Positions 8,356 to 17,267 of a stretch of DNA of 64,000 nt are shown here, one piece after another. Source of the stretch: Zobellia uliginosa (lineage in GTDB: Bacteria > Bacteroidota > Bacteroidia > Flavobacteriales > Flavobacteriaceae); NCBI RefSeq assembly GCF_018860745.1, contig NZ_JAHKPY010000002.1:496001-560000 (forward strand), in the 5' to 3' direction. The notes under the pieces are model-generated. The model made no database searches. It was not told the DNA's origin and saw only the letters and a program-made list of their open reading frames with translations. Made by a program: the position numbers and the translations under genes. The first letter of the stretch is position 1, and every line of letters starts with the position of its first letter.

Positions 8356-9666
8356 ATGATTTCAAATAAAAAATACACGTTTCAAATATGCTTATGGCTT
8401 GCCTTATTCCTGTTTGGTTTAAATATTAGGGCGCAACAAACACCTGCAGCTAAACAAGCTGAAGCTTTTGTAATTGAAGGGGCTACCGCACACTTGGGGA
8501 ATGGCAAGGTAATAGAGAATTCCCTAATTATGTTCGAGGATGGGAAGCTTACTTTTGTAGGAAGTGCAATGACTAAGATTGCAAGAAAAGGAATGAAGAT
8601 AAAAGGGGAGGGCAAACATGTATATCCTGGTTTTATTGCTCCTAGCACCTCTCTGGGATTAATAGAAGTGGATGCAGTACGCGCTTCCAAAGATCAAGAT
8701 GAGATTGGAGAGATGATTCCGCATGTCAGAAGTTTAATAGCTTATAATGCTGAATCTAAGGTGGTAGAAAGTATGCGGCCTAATGGTGTGCTTTTGGGTC
8801 AGATTGCACCTATAGGGGGGCGTATTTCGGGCACATCTTCCGTTGTTCAGTTTGATGCTTGGAATTGGGAAGATGCTGTTGTAAAACAAGATGATGCCAT
8901 TCATTTACATTGGCCTACTACATTCCGTAAAGGAAAATGGTGGGAAGGTGAAGGACGTGGTTATCAAGCAAACAAAAAATATGGGGATGAGGTTAAAGAA
9001 ACGCTTATATTTTTGAAAAATGCTGCCGTTTATGATTCTGAATCGGAGATAAAAAACCCTATTTTAAGCGCGATGTCAGGTCTTTACACTGGTAAACAGA
9101 AATTATTTGTTTATGCAGACGGTGAAAAGGAGATTATTGATGCCATCAGTCATATAAAGGACGTGGGGATTAAGGAGGTTGTTCTTGTTGGTGGTAACCA
9201 TGCTCATAAAGTTGCTTCTTTTTTGAAAACAAGCGGCGTTCCTGTTTTAGTAGGAGCAACGCATAATTTACCTGTTTTTGATGAGGATGATTATGATTTG
9301 CCGTACAAACTCCCAAAACTTTTAGTAGACGCTGGGTTGCTGGTAGGTCTTCAAAACAGTACAGCATCTAACTTTCAAATTCGTAACCTTCCGTTTTACG
9401 CCGGTCAAACAGTATCTCAGGGAATGGAAAAAGAAAGAGCACTAGAGTTGATCACCGGTAATACGGCTAAAATCCTTGGTATTGATGATATGTATGGGTC
9501 TTTGGAAACAGGTAAAAGTGCTACGCTTATTATTTCGGAAGGTGATGCATTGGATATGAAGGGAAATAAATTAACACAGGCTTTTATTGATGGAAGAGAG
9601 ATTTCGCTAGAAACACATCAAACAGAACTGTGGAAGCGTTACGAAGGAAAATATAAGGGTAAGTAA
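8356..9666 (+). CDS. Exported amidohydrolase-like protein lacking metal ligands
   Basis: This 436-residue protein has a signal peptide (hydrophobic 9-24, cleavage near RAQ-Q) and the opening amidohydrolase beta-sandwich (AFVIEGATAHLGNGKVIENSLIMFEDGKLTFVG). After YPGFI, where active members have HxH, it reads APSTSLG. The usual later His/Asp ligands are not apparent either. The C-terminus ITGNTAKILGIDDMYGSLETGKSATLIISEGD is still family-like. It resembles the N-terminal half of the preceding protein, suggesting a partner or structural subunit rather than an independent enzyme. That is inference. It is convergent with moeA after a 26-base gap. Confidence 0.85.
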   Translation: MISNKKYTFQICLWLALFLFGLNIRAQQTPAAKQAEAFVIEGATAHLGNGKVIENSLIMFEDGKLTFVGSAMTKIARKGMKIKGEGKHVYPGFIAPSTSLGLIEVDAVRASKDQDEIGEMIPHVRSLIAYNAESKVVESMRPNGVLLGQIAPIGGRISGTSSVVQFDAWNWEDAVVKQDDAIHLHWPTTFRKGKWWEGEGRGYQANKKYGDEVKETLIFLKNAAVYDSESEIKNPILSAMSGLYTGKQKLFVYADGEKEIIDAISHIKDVGIKEVVLVGGNHAHKVASFLKTSGVPVLVGATHNLPVFDEDDYDLPYKLPKLLVDAGLLVGLQNSTASNFQIRNLPFYAGQTVSQGMEKERALELITGNTAKILGIDDMYGSLETGKSATLIISEGDALDMKGNKLTQAFIDGREISLETHQTELWKRYEGKYKGK

Positions 9667-9692
9667 CGGGTAATAATTAGATAAAAATGAGG

Positions 9693-10883
9693 TTATGAAG
9701 CCTCAGTGTATTCAAAAACCGCTCCTTGGACAATTTTATCATTGCCTTGAGGAACTCGGATAAATCCATCTGCAAGAGCCAAGCTAACTAAATCTCCCGA
9801 CCCGTTACCTTTTATGGTTTTCGCAATAAGTTTACCTTGTTGCCACTGTGTTGAAACCTGTACAAATAAGGTTAAAGATGGATGAGGTTGTATAGCTTCA
9901 CCTAAAATTACCGACTGTTTTTCCACTTCCTGGCCAAGAGATTTTTTTAGCCACGGTAAAAAGTAAACATGATAATTGGCAAAGGTGGAAACAGGATTAC
10001 CGGGAAAGGAGAATACTACTTTTTGCTGCTCCTTCTGAATTCCGAACCAGAAAGGTTTACCAGGACGCTGGGCAACACGGTGAAATATCTTTTTTATCCC
10101 AAGGTTGGCTAAAGCATCGGGAATAAAGTCAAATTTCCCTTTAGATACGCCGCCGCTTAGCATCATTACATCAAACTCTAAAAAAGCTTTTTCAAGTTCT
10201 TTTTCTATTACGTCTTTATCATCGGCTATGTGCAGTGGCTTTGGTGTTATTTTTATTTTTTCCAGCGCAGCGGCTAAAGAAAGGGAATTAGATTTTCTAA
10301 TCTGATGGGGTAGCGGTATTTGGTGTATTTCTACCAGTTCATTTCCTGTAGAAACAACACAGATTTTGGGAAGCTTTTTTACCGAGACTTCTTTTTTGCC
10401 AACAGATGCCAGTACACCAATAACTGCAGCGGTAATGGATGTTCCTTTTTTTAAGAGAATAGCGCCTTTTTGCTCGTCACTACCTTGCCGATGAATATTT
10501 TGACCTTTATTAGGTGTGCTTGTAATGGTGGCCCAACCATCTTTTATTTCGGTCTGTTCGTACATGACAATAGTATCCGCTTGTTCAGGAAGAACGGCAC
10601 CTGTCATAATTTCAAAACAATTGGTATCTGTTGATAGTGATTGTTGGGGCATACCTGCACTTAGGATACCTTCAATTTTAAAACGGGTAATTCTTTTTTC
10701 GATTGCTGAAAAAGCTATGACAATACCATCTTTAGTAGAACGATTGAAAGGCGGAAAATCTCTATCGGCCTTTATGTCTTCACTAAGAATTCTACCGGTA
10801 CTTTTTGAAAGCACTACGGTTTCATCTCCAAGATCTAGTGTATGTTGCAACACCTGTTCAAAAGCATCTTCAAAGACTATCAT
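9693..10883 (-). CDS. moeA: Molybdopterin molybdenumtransferase
   Basis: This 396-residue cytoplasmic enzyme inserts molybdate into adenylylated molybdopterin to make molybdenum cofactor. Visible MoeA features are the N-terminal domain with GRILSEDIKADRDFPPFNRSTKDG, MTGAVLPEQADTIV, VSTGNELVE, the MPT-binding domain MLSGGVSKGKFDFIPDAL and FSFPGNPVSTFANYH, and a C-terminal barrel. It is about 15 residues shorter than E. coli MoeA (411). It follows lepB by 43 bases, so it may end the parA-lepB run. No other molybdenum gene is in the window. Confidence 0.95.
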   Translation of the reverse strand: MIVFEDAFEQVLQHTLDLGDETVVLSKSTGRILSEDIKADRDFPPFNRSTKDGIVIAFSAIEKRITRFKIEGILSAGMPQQSLSTDTNCFEIMTGAVLPEQADTIVMYEQTEIKDGWATITSTPNKGQNIHRQGSDEQKGAILLKKGTSITAAVIGVLASVGKKEVSVKKLPKICVVSTGNELVEIHQIPLPHQIRKSNSLSLAAALEKIKITPKPLHIADDKDVIEKELEKAFLEFDVMMLSGGVSKGKFDFIPDALANLGIKKIFHRVAQRPGKPFWFGIQKEQQKVVFSFPGNPVSTFANYHVYFLPWLKKSLGQEVEKQSVILGEAIQPHPSLTLFVQVSTQWQQGKLIAKTIKGNGSGDLVSLALADGFIRVPQGNDKIVQGAVFEYTEAS

Positions 10884-10926
10884 CCAATAATTTTATTTCA
10901 AGAAAAGATAAGTACAACTAACTATA

Positions 10927-12627
10927 TTATCCTTTAGCTTTCTTTTTATTCCATAACCAACTCCCCACAAAATAGGCAGCTAAGGCTATCAAAAAGTATT
11001 TAAAGTATGATACCGGCTCTCCAGAGCCATTAACAGTCGTAAAAATACGGTCCCATCTTGGCCTCCAATTTAAGATACCATCATTAAAATTATCAACACT
11101 CAACCAAATGAATATAGGTGTTCCTACAATGTGGTTTTCCGGTACATATCCCCAAGCTCTACTATCTTCTGAATGATCACGGTTATCACCCATCATCCAA
11201 TAGTAATCTTGCTTAAATGTATATGAATCGGCTATTTCTCCGTTTATCTTTATTTGGTTTCCTGCAACGCTAATGGTATTACCTTCGTATTCCCTTATAA
11301 TTTTTTTATAAAGCGGTAGAACTTTTAAATTCAATGCTACCGTTGCTCCTTTTTGCGGAATGTAAATAGGTCCCATTTGATCATAGTTCCATGGATAATC
11401 AGCACTTTGAGGGAATATATTTCCGCCAGGCACTCCTTTTTTCTCTACTATTCTCACTATAGAATCTAAAGCCGATTCTCTCTTGAGTTCTGCTACCATT
11501 TCGTCTGTTAAAGGAGCAACACGCTCCAGACCGGTTTCTTCGGCCAGTGAAATAGCATTTTTGCGGGCTACGGCAACCGGAATTCCTCGTTCATTAGTAT
11601 AAACTTCCAGTTTACCATCATTTCGTTGTCTGTAGCCCTTAACGTATTTCTGAATACCATTTAGCTGTTGTTGATTCAGCGAATTGATAATATATTTCCG
11701 TGACCATCCGGTAGCCTCAACTTTTTCTAATAGAGTAGAAGAAACTCCTTTGCTTGAGTAAAGAGTGTAATCATATTGAGGTTTAGCTCTATCTGATAGT
11801 TGTAGTTGTTTTCCGTTTATATAGACATAACCATCTATAACCGCCAATGAATCCCCAGGAATACCAACACAACGTTTTACGTAATTGGATTTCTTATCAA
11901 TAGGTTTTATTACGCCTTTTTCTTTTTTGAAAAATTGGCGAACCGTATCCGCAGGCCAACTAAAAACAACAATGTCATTACGGTCTACTTTGGTAAAACC
12001 GGGCAATCTGAAATATGGGAGCTGAGGTTTTGTTAAATATGATTTTGTGTGAACAAGAGGTAAAGTATCGTGAACCATTGGTGCGGCAACGGTAGTCATA
12101 GGTGTTCTGGCGCCATAATGAAATTTGCTCACGAACAACAAATCACCAACACGCAAGGTCCTTTCTAAAGAGGGTGTTGGAATTACGTAAGGCTGAATAA
12201 AATACGTATGAACCAATGTTGCGGCAATAACGGCAAAGGCAATAGAACTTACCCATTCTCCCGTAGCCGTTTGGGGCTGAAGGCTCCGGTCTTCAATGTA
12301 TTTTACGTCTAAAGCATAGTTTACATAATAGATGTAAAAACCTAATGTAAGTAATACTAACCATGTATCTGCTGTGCTGTTCCGCCCAAAGCTCCGTATG
12401 GTTTCAATCCATATGATAGGGAACATCAATAGATTAATGATAGGAATAAACAAAAGTATTGTCCACCATTTTGGGCGATTGATAATTTGCATTAAAACTA
12501 TAGCATTGTATACGGGAATAGCAGCTTCCCAAGCTTTTCTACCCGCTTTTACATAAAGTTTCCAGGTTCCTGCAAAATGGATTATCTGAATAATCAGAAT
12601 AAAAAGTAACCACTGTGTTGTGTCCAT
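10927..12627 (-). CDS. lepB: Signal peptidase I, enlarged form
   Basis: This 566-residue protein removes signal peptides from Sec-exported proteins. An N-terminal block of four hydrophobic helices (about 5-20, 35-50, 57-80 and 86-110, with KAGRKAWEAAIPVYN) resembles the DUF5684-type membrane module of other proteins. The peptidase domain starts near 125. The catalytic serine is Ser153 in PTPSLERTL, where most enzymes have PSxSMxPTL. The lysine region is NYVKRCVGIPGDSL and box E is GDNRDHSEDSRAWG. An insertion of more than 100 residues sits between these boxes. The large size is usual for Bacteroidota LepB. It follows dapB with 106 bases between and precedes moeA. Confidence 0.93.
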   Translation of the reverse strand: MDTTQWLLFILIIQIIHFAGTWKLYVKAGRKAWEAAIPVYNAIVLMQIINRPKWWTILLFIPIINLLMFPIIWIETIRSFGRNSTADTWLVLLTLGFYIYYVNYALDVKYIEDRSLQPQTATGEWVSSIAFAVIAATLVHTYFIQPYVIPTPSLERTLRVGDLLFVSKFHYGARTPMTTVAAPMVHDTLPLVHTKSYLTKPQLPYFRLPGFTKVDRNDIVVFSWPADTVRQFFKKEKGVIKPIDKKSNYVKRCVGIPGDSLAVIDGYVYINGKQLQLSDRAKPQYDYTLYSSKGVSSTLLEKVEATGWSRKYIINSLNQQQLNGIQKYVKGYRQRNDGKLEVYTNERGIPVAVARKNAISLAEETGLERVAPLTDEMVAELKRESALDSIVRIVEKKGVPGGNIFPQSADYPWNYDQMGPIYIPQKGATVALNLKVLPLYKKIIREYEGNTISVAGNQIKINGEIADSYTFKQDYYWMMGDNRDHSEDSRAWGYVPENHIVGTPIFIWLSVDNFNDGILNWRPRWDRIFTTVNGSGEPVSYFKYFLIALAAYFVGSWLWNKKKAKG

Positions 12628-12733
12628 TTGTGTATTTTATATTGTAAAAATGCTCCTTTTTATAGGCTTAAGGCATTGAAATCTAGTGACTCTATTGCAA
12701 ATAAGCTTAATTCTTGTTCAAATATTGTATTCG

Positions 12734-13435
12734 TTAACCAAGGTTTAACACATCTTTCATGGTGAAAATTCCGGTTTTACCTACAATCCATTCGGCTGCT
12801 ATAACGGCACCAAGAGCAAAACCTTCCCTGTTATGGGCGGTATGCTTAATTTCTATGGAATCTACCTCGCTACTGTAATCAATGCTATGTGTACCAGGCG
12901 TTGTGCCAATTCTTTTTGATACGATCGGAATTTCCCCCGCAGGCGCATTTTCAAGTTTCCAAGCTTTATAATCCGTGTTTTTGATTATGCCTTCGGCCAG
13001 AGTAATTGCTGTACCACTTGGCTCGTCTAACTTTTGGGTGTGATGAATTTCTTCCATAGACACCTTATATTGGTCTAAATTCTCCATCATCTTGGCTAAA
13101 TATTCATTAAGCTCAAAAAATACATTTACGCCTAAGCTAAAATTAGAGGCGTAGATAAAAGCACCTTTGTTTTCCTTACACAGGGCAGAGGCTTCATCAT
13201 ATTTATCCAACCAACCCGTAGTTCCTGAAATAACGGGAACACCATGTTCAAAACATTTGCTAAGGTTCCCAAAAGCGGCACTTGGCATACTGAAATCAAT
13301 AGCGACATCCATTTCTGAGAAATCAATATCAACCGTATCAACATCAATCTTAGCAACGATAGTGTGCTTTCTGCTCTGGGCGATTTTCTCAATCATCTTA
13401 CCCATTTTTCCGTATCCGAATAATGCTATTTTCAA
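12734..13435 (-). CDS. dapB: 4-Hydroxy-tetrahydrodipicolinate reductase
   Basis: This enzyme of lysine and diaminopimelate synthesis reduces 4-hydroxy-tetrahydrodipicolinate with NAD(P)H in the cytoplasm. The 233-residue sequence starts with an N-terminal Rossmann motif (FGYGKMGKMIE) and contains DFSMPSA, ISGTTGW, the catalytic pair region EIHHTQKLDEPSGTA and SIEIKHTAHNREGFALGAV. It is shorter than E. coli DapB (273), as is usual for Bacteroidota. It sits in a minus-strand run between the DUF5683 gene and lepB. Confidence 0.95.
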   Translation of the reverse strand: MKIALFGYGKMGKMIEKIAQSRKHTIVAKIDVDTVDIDFSEMDVAIDFSMPSAAFGNLSKCFEHGVPVISGTTGWLDKYDEASALCKENKGAFIYASNFSLGVNVFFELNEYLAKMMENLDQYKVSMEEIHHTQKLDEPSGTAITLAEGIIKNTDYKAWKLENAPAGEIPIVSKRIGTTPGTHSIDYSSEVDSIEIKHTAHNREGFALGAVIAAEWIVGKTGIFTMKDVLNLG

Positions 13436-13490
13436 GGTATGTATTTATTTAACAACTAAATTTAGTCTGCTTAAAATCAGTTGTTTGTGT

Positions 13491-14132
13491 TTAAAATTTT
13501 ATAATCACGGCCATGCCGTAACTAGGGTTGTTGGTTATGGGGTCCAAATCTAGAAATGGCTCCATATCAAAACTTAGATCATCATCAATATTGAACTGTT
13601 TTAAATGTGCATCTACATTGGCATCTACAATATTTAAAGCATATAATGCAATGGATACAAGTAACAACAAATCTCGATCATTTTGAAAACGTTCTTGTTG
13701 ACTCTGTAAATCGTCCAAACCTAACAGAGGAACGTTGCTTGGGTTGGTTGGATTTGCATAGAATTCATCATCCGTAAAACCAGCCTTTCTTCTTTTAAAG
13801 GCAGTACGTACTCGCTGATAATTATTATTGTTCCAGGTATAACCGTAAACTGCAGCTCCTATGGCTCCATAAACAATTGGTACTTTCCAATACCGCTTAT
13901 TGTAAATCTGACCTAGACCAGGAAAAACAGCAGAATAAAAAGCAGCTTTGCTAGGGGCAAGCGGGTTGATCCTAACTTTTTTTTTCTTGAGTGTATCCAC
14001 CACAACAATTCCCTCTTCAGCCAAACTGGTTTGAAGTGAATCTACCTCTTTGTCTTTAGTCACTTCTTCTTGAGCAGTGATGGTCAACGTAAATAAGGCA
14101 ATAAAACTAAGGGTTAGGAGTGACTTACTCAC
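13491..14132 (-). CDS. DUF5683 family exported protein
   Basis: The 213-residue protein has an N-terminal signal sequence (LLTLSFIALFTLTITAQ) and a DUF5683-type core, SKAAFYSAVFPGLGQIYNKR followed by WKVPIVYGAIGAAVYGY, which forms one or two membrane-associated helices. A second hydrophobic patch (LLLLVSIALYALNIVDANVDAHL) lies near 150. Function is unknown. Its start overlaps the end of parB by 8 bases, so the two are translationally linked. The order parA-parB-DUF5683-dapB-lepB recurs in Flavobacteriia as I recall it. Confidence 0.88.
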   Translation of the reverse strand: MSKSLLTLSFIALFTLTITAQEEVTKDKEVDSLQTSLAEEGIVVVDTLKKKKVRINPLAPSKAAFYSAVFPGLGQIYNKRYWKVPIVYGAIGAAVYGYTWNNNNYQRVRTAFKRRKAGFTDDEFYANPTNPSNVPLLGLDDLQSQQERFQNDRDLLLLVSIALYALNIVDANVDAHLKQFNIDDDLSFDMEPFLDLDPITNNPSYGMAVIIKF

Positions 14133-15027
14133 CTAGAATTAATTTTTTGATTCGTTTAAACTCTTCCTGAGAATGAAACGGAATAGTTATTTTTCCATTC
14201 CCTTTTTCTGTAGCTGAAATATCTACTTTTACCGAAAGATGGTCAGTAAAGGGTTTAATATTTCCCTTTGCAAATTCAGGAGTTTTTGGAGCCTTTTTTA
14301 CAGGTTTTTCAGGAGAACTACCTTCATGATAGGCTTTTACGGCACGCTCCGTGTCACGTACGGAAAGATTTTCACCTATAATTTTCTCGTATAAGTCTAT
14401 CTGATCGCTTTTCTTTTCAATATTAACCAGTGCACGACCATGTCCCATACTTAAAAAGCCATCTCTAATACCCGTTTGGATAATAGGATCAAGACGTAAA
14501 AGACGCAGGTAATTGGTGATGGTAGAGCGTTTTTTACCTACGCGATCACTAAGTTTTTCTTGGGTAAGTTGAATTTCATCAAGTAACCTTTGATAAGAAA
14601 GTGCAATTTCAATAGGATCTAAATCTTGACGTTGGATATTCTCCACCAAGGCCATTTCCAATGATTCTTGATCATCGGCAATACGAATATATGCCGGTAT
14701 AGTGGTGAGGCCTGCCAGTTTTGAAGCACGGCATCTTCGTTCACCAGAAACCAGTTGATATTTGTTAAAATCTAATTTACGGACCGTAATGGGTTGTATA
14801 ACACCTAATTGACTAATTGAAGTGGCCAATTCTTTAAGCGCCTCGTCATTGAAATTAGAACGCGGCTGAAAAGGGTTCATTTCAATAGACTCAATATCCA
14901 GCTCTACAATATTACCAACCACTTTATCCGCATTCTTATCTGCAGCAGATTGAATATCGTTTTCAGGGTCTTTTAATAAAGCGGAGAGTCCGCGGCCTAG
15001 TGCTTGTTTTTTTGTTGCTTTCGCCAT
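14125..15027 (-). CDS. parB: Chromosome partitioning protein ParB
   Basis: This 300-residue protein is the DNA-binding CTP switch that loads at parS and helps segregate the chromosome. Visible domains are an N-terminal ALGRGLSALLKD tail, the CTP-binding ParB/Sulfiredoxin-like domain with NPFQPR, LVSGERRCRASKLAG and VENIQRQDLDPIE, a helix-turn-helix region (LTQEKLSDRVGKKRSTITNYLRLLRL, given here only as the class signature) and a C-terminal dimerisation region. It overlaps parA by one base and DUF5683 by eight. I found no convincing parS in the window. Confidence 0.95.
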   Translation of the reverse strand: MAKATKKQALGRGLSALLKDPENDIQSAADKNADKVVGNIVELDIESIEMNPFQPRSNFNDEALKELATSISQLGVIQPITVRKLDFNKYQLVSGERRCRASKLAGLTTIPAYIRIADDQESLEMALVENIQRQDLDPIEIALSYQRLLDEIQLTQEKLSDRVGKKRSTITNYLRLLRLDPIIQTGIRDGFLSMGHGRALVNIEKKSDQIDLYEKIIGENLSVRDTERAVKAYHEGSSPEKPVKKAPKTPEFAKGNIKPFTDHLSVKVDISATEKGNGKITIPFHSQEEFKRIKKLILGE

Positions 15028-15800
15028 TAAGCTATCTCTTTGTTTTTCTTGACGACTTCATGGGCCAGGTTCAAGTAATTGGAAGCGCCTTTGCTGCTTG
15101 CGTCATATTTTATAATACTTTCCCCGTAACTAGGCGCTTCGCTTAACCTTACGTTACGCTGAATTATAGTATCAAAAACCATATCTGCAAAATGCTTGCG
15201 TACTTCTTCTACTACTTGGTTGGAAAGTCTTAAACGAGAATCGTACATCGTCAATAACATGCCCTCAATATCCAAATTGGCATTGTGTATTTTTTGTACA
15301 CTTTTAATTGTGTTCAGTAATTTACCAAGACCTTCCAAAGCAAAATATTCACATTGTATCGGTATAATTACCGAGTCTGCCGCAGTAAGGGCGTTTAAAG
15401 TAAGTAGCCCCAAAGAAGGTGCGCAATCAATTAAAATATAATCATAGGTGTCCCTAAGGTCAGATATTGCTTTCTTCATCATATATTCCCGTTGGTCCTT
15501 GTCCACCAATTCAATTTCAATGGCGACCAGGTCAATGTGTGCGGGAATTAGATCTAAGTTAGGAGAATCCGTACTTATGATAGCTTCTTTGGCCGTTTTA
15601 GTATGTTCAAGAAGTTGATACGTACCATATTCAACACTTTCTACATCAATGCCTAAACCTGAGGTAGCATTCGCCTGTGGGTCCGCATCAATTAGCAATA
15701 CCTTCTTTTCCAAAACACCTAGGGAAGCCGCTAAGTTTACTGTTGTAGTGGTTTTGCCCACTCCTCCCTTTTGATTCGCAATAGCAATAATCTTGCCCAT
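15027..15800 (-). CDS. parA: Chromosome partitioning ATPase ParA/Soj
   Basis: The 257-residue deviant Walker ATPase has KGGVGKTTTTVNLA at residues 10-23, LIDADPQANAT near 38, LIDCAPSLGLLTLNAL near 123 and the late QRNVRLSEAPSYGE. It forms dynamic ATP dimers on the nucleoid that move ParB-parS complexes. Its stop overlaps the parB start by one base. The 412 bases upstream contain no gene, so the promoter should lie there. Confidence 0.96.
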   Translation of the reverse strand: MGKIIAIANQKGGVGKTTTTVNLAASLGVLEKKVLLIDADPQANATSGLGIDVESVEYGTYQLLEHTKTAKEAIISTDSPNLDLIPAHIDLVAIEIELVDKDQREYMMKKAISDLRDTYDYILIDCAPSLGLLTLNALTAADSVIIPIQCEYFALEGLGKLLNTIKSVQKIHNANLDIEGMLLTMYDSRLRLSNQVVEEVRKHFADMVFDTIIQRNVRLSEAPSYGESIIKYDASSKGASNYLNLAHEVVKKNKEIA

Positions 15801-16212
15801 TATCAGTCTGAGTTAGGAGGTAAAAATACGATTAATTACAATGCTATTGAAACCATTTTGTTAACACAAAGTGAATAAGTGTAGCCTTTTGCGTTAAAGT
15901 TCGTTAACTGAAGGTTTCTTTTTATTGAATATAAGGTTTTGAAGATGAAAGTATCTACTTTGAAAAGCAGGTCAAAATCAATTTGAAAATTAAAAACCTA
16001 AATAGATATTAATATTGATTAGTTGATTTTTTTTATTATAAATAAATGTGAAACAGTTGTTTATGTCGTTTAATGTTAACTTTTTATTTTTCGTTCCAAT
16101 AGTTGTTTTTTTACTTTTTAAAGCACTGCTGGAAAATAAGATAGAGGTTGTCTATCAGTTTACTTTTGTTATTAACAATTTCGTCCCATAGAGTGTGAAA
16201 GCAAACTTCATT
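15801..16212. other. 412-base AT-rich gene-free region upstream of parA
   Basis: No open frame with a recognisable product is seen. Three copies of GTTAAC (15860, 15903, 16075) and a palindrome TTGTTATTAACAA (16166-16178) are present. GTGAAACA near 16048 matches only one half of a parS site. No clear TAnnTTTG element was found for parA. Confidence 0.5.
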
Positions 16213-16545
16213 TTACTTTTTTTCTTTGATCTTCAGGCTATCTTCATACTCGATCAGATAAATTTCTTCGTTCTTTTTTTTGAGAAAATATTGCTCCCTA
16301 GCAAATTTTTCAAGCTCTTCGGGGTCTGACAATTTCTTTAAAATCTTCTTATCGTTAGCAATCTCATCCTTGAGGAATTCCTGCTGCTTTTCTAACTTTT
16401 GAATTTCTTTTTTAAGCTCTAGATGAATCAATAGGGAGTTGGTGTCAAAAAATAACATCCATATGACAAATACGGTTAATACCAAAACGTACATGTTGGT
16501 AAGTGCCCTAAACCATTTTTTCTTTTTAAAATCTTTAAACCCCAT
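16213..16545 (-). CDS. FtsB/DivIC-family septum initiator
   Basis: The 110-residue protein has a short basic N-terminus (MGFKDFKKKKWFR), one membrane helix (about 16-34), a coiled coil (HLELKKEIQKLEKQQEFLKD onward to about 70) and the DPEELEKFAREQYFLKKKNEEIYLIE region typical of FtsB/DivIC. These are small division proteins that bridge early and late divisome proteins. It starts 4 bases after the udk stop, so udk and this gene form an operon. A coiled-coil membrane protein of another family cannot be fully ruled out, but the context and C-terminal motif are strong. Confidence 0.85.
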   Translation of the reverse strand: MGFKDFKKKKWFRALTNMYVLVLTVFVIWMLFFDTNSLLIHLELKKEIQKLEKQQEFLKDEIANDKKILKKLSDPEELEKFAREQYFLKKKNEEIYLIEYEDSLKIKEKK

Positions 16546-16549
16546 TTTA

Positions 16550-17158
16550 CTATACTAGTTTCTCGTTGATGATTGTTCTTACAATATCAACTGCAACTGT
16601 ATTATATTTATTGTTGGGTATAATTATATCTGCATATTCTTTGCTAGGTTCTATAAACTGAAGATGCATAGGTTTAATGTTAGATTGGTACTTGTCTAGG
16701 GTTTCGTCTAAATTCCAACCCCGTTCATTAACGTCTCTTTTTAATCTTCTAATCAATCTTTCATCAGAATCTGCATGAACAAAAATCTTGATATCCATCA
16801 TTTTCCTAAGTAGGGAATTGGTAAGGATAAGAATACCTTCCACAATAAGTACTTTGGTAGGGTGTACGGGAACGGTTTTGTCCGTACGGTTACATTCTAA
16901 AAAAGAATATACGGGCTGCTTAATGGAGTGCCCCTCTTTTAAAAGTTTCAGATGCTCTTCAAGTAAATCAAAATCAATAGATTGTGGATGGTCAAAATTT
17001 GTTTTTCTTCTTTCCTCCAATGGCATTTCAGAGAGATCATTATAATATGAATCTTGAGAAATCACTCCAACTTCACCTTCTGGTAGCGAGTCTATAATCT
17101 GGTCTACAACTGTTGTTTTGCCACATCCTGTACCTCCCGCTATTCCAATTATCAACAT
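16550..17158 (-). CDS. udk: Uridine kinase
   Basis: This 202-residue P-loop kinase phosphorylates uridine and cytidine to UMP and CMP in pyrimidine salvage. Key motifs are GIAGGTGCGKTT near the start, ISQDSYYNDLS, NFDHPQSIDFDLL, KVLIVEGILIL and FVHADSDERLIRRLKRDVNERG. Length is close to E. coli Udk (213). A TATTTTTG element on the minus strand at 17176-17183 lies 18 bases upstream. The ftsB-like gene follows by 4 bases. Confidence 0.95.
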   Translation of the reverse strand: MLIIGIAGGTGCGKTTVVDQIIDSLPEGEVGVISQDSYYNDLSEMPLEERRKTNFDHPQSIDFDLLEEHLKLLKEGHSIKQPVYSFLECNRTDKTVPVHPTKVLIVEGILILTNSLLRKMMDIKIFVHADSDERLIRRLKRDVNERGWNLDETLDKYQSNIKPMHLQFIEPSKEYADIIIPNNKYNTVAVDIVRTIINEKLV

Positions 17159-17255
17159 GCTATTTAAATTTTTGTCAAAAATACATATTTGTAAACCAAT
17201 TATAGGTTTATACCTAAAAGGAACTTTTGATAATACGCCTTCTTGGGCGAATACT

Positions 17256-17263
17256 TACTTTTG
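17256..17263 (+). promoter_or_regulatory. TAnnTTTG element directly before the efflux gene
   Basis: TACTTTTG ends 5 bases before the ATG at 17268. The nearest TTG upstream (17227) is 26 bases away, longer than the usual 17-23. If functional, the transcript would have almost no leader. Confidence 0.35.
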
Positions 17264-17267
17264 TGTC

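Noticed and set aside
16045-16060. GTGAAACA upstream of parA as parS
   Set aside because: It matches only one half of the palindrome; the other half is AT-rich and unrelated.
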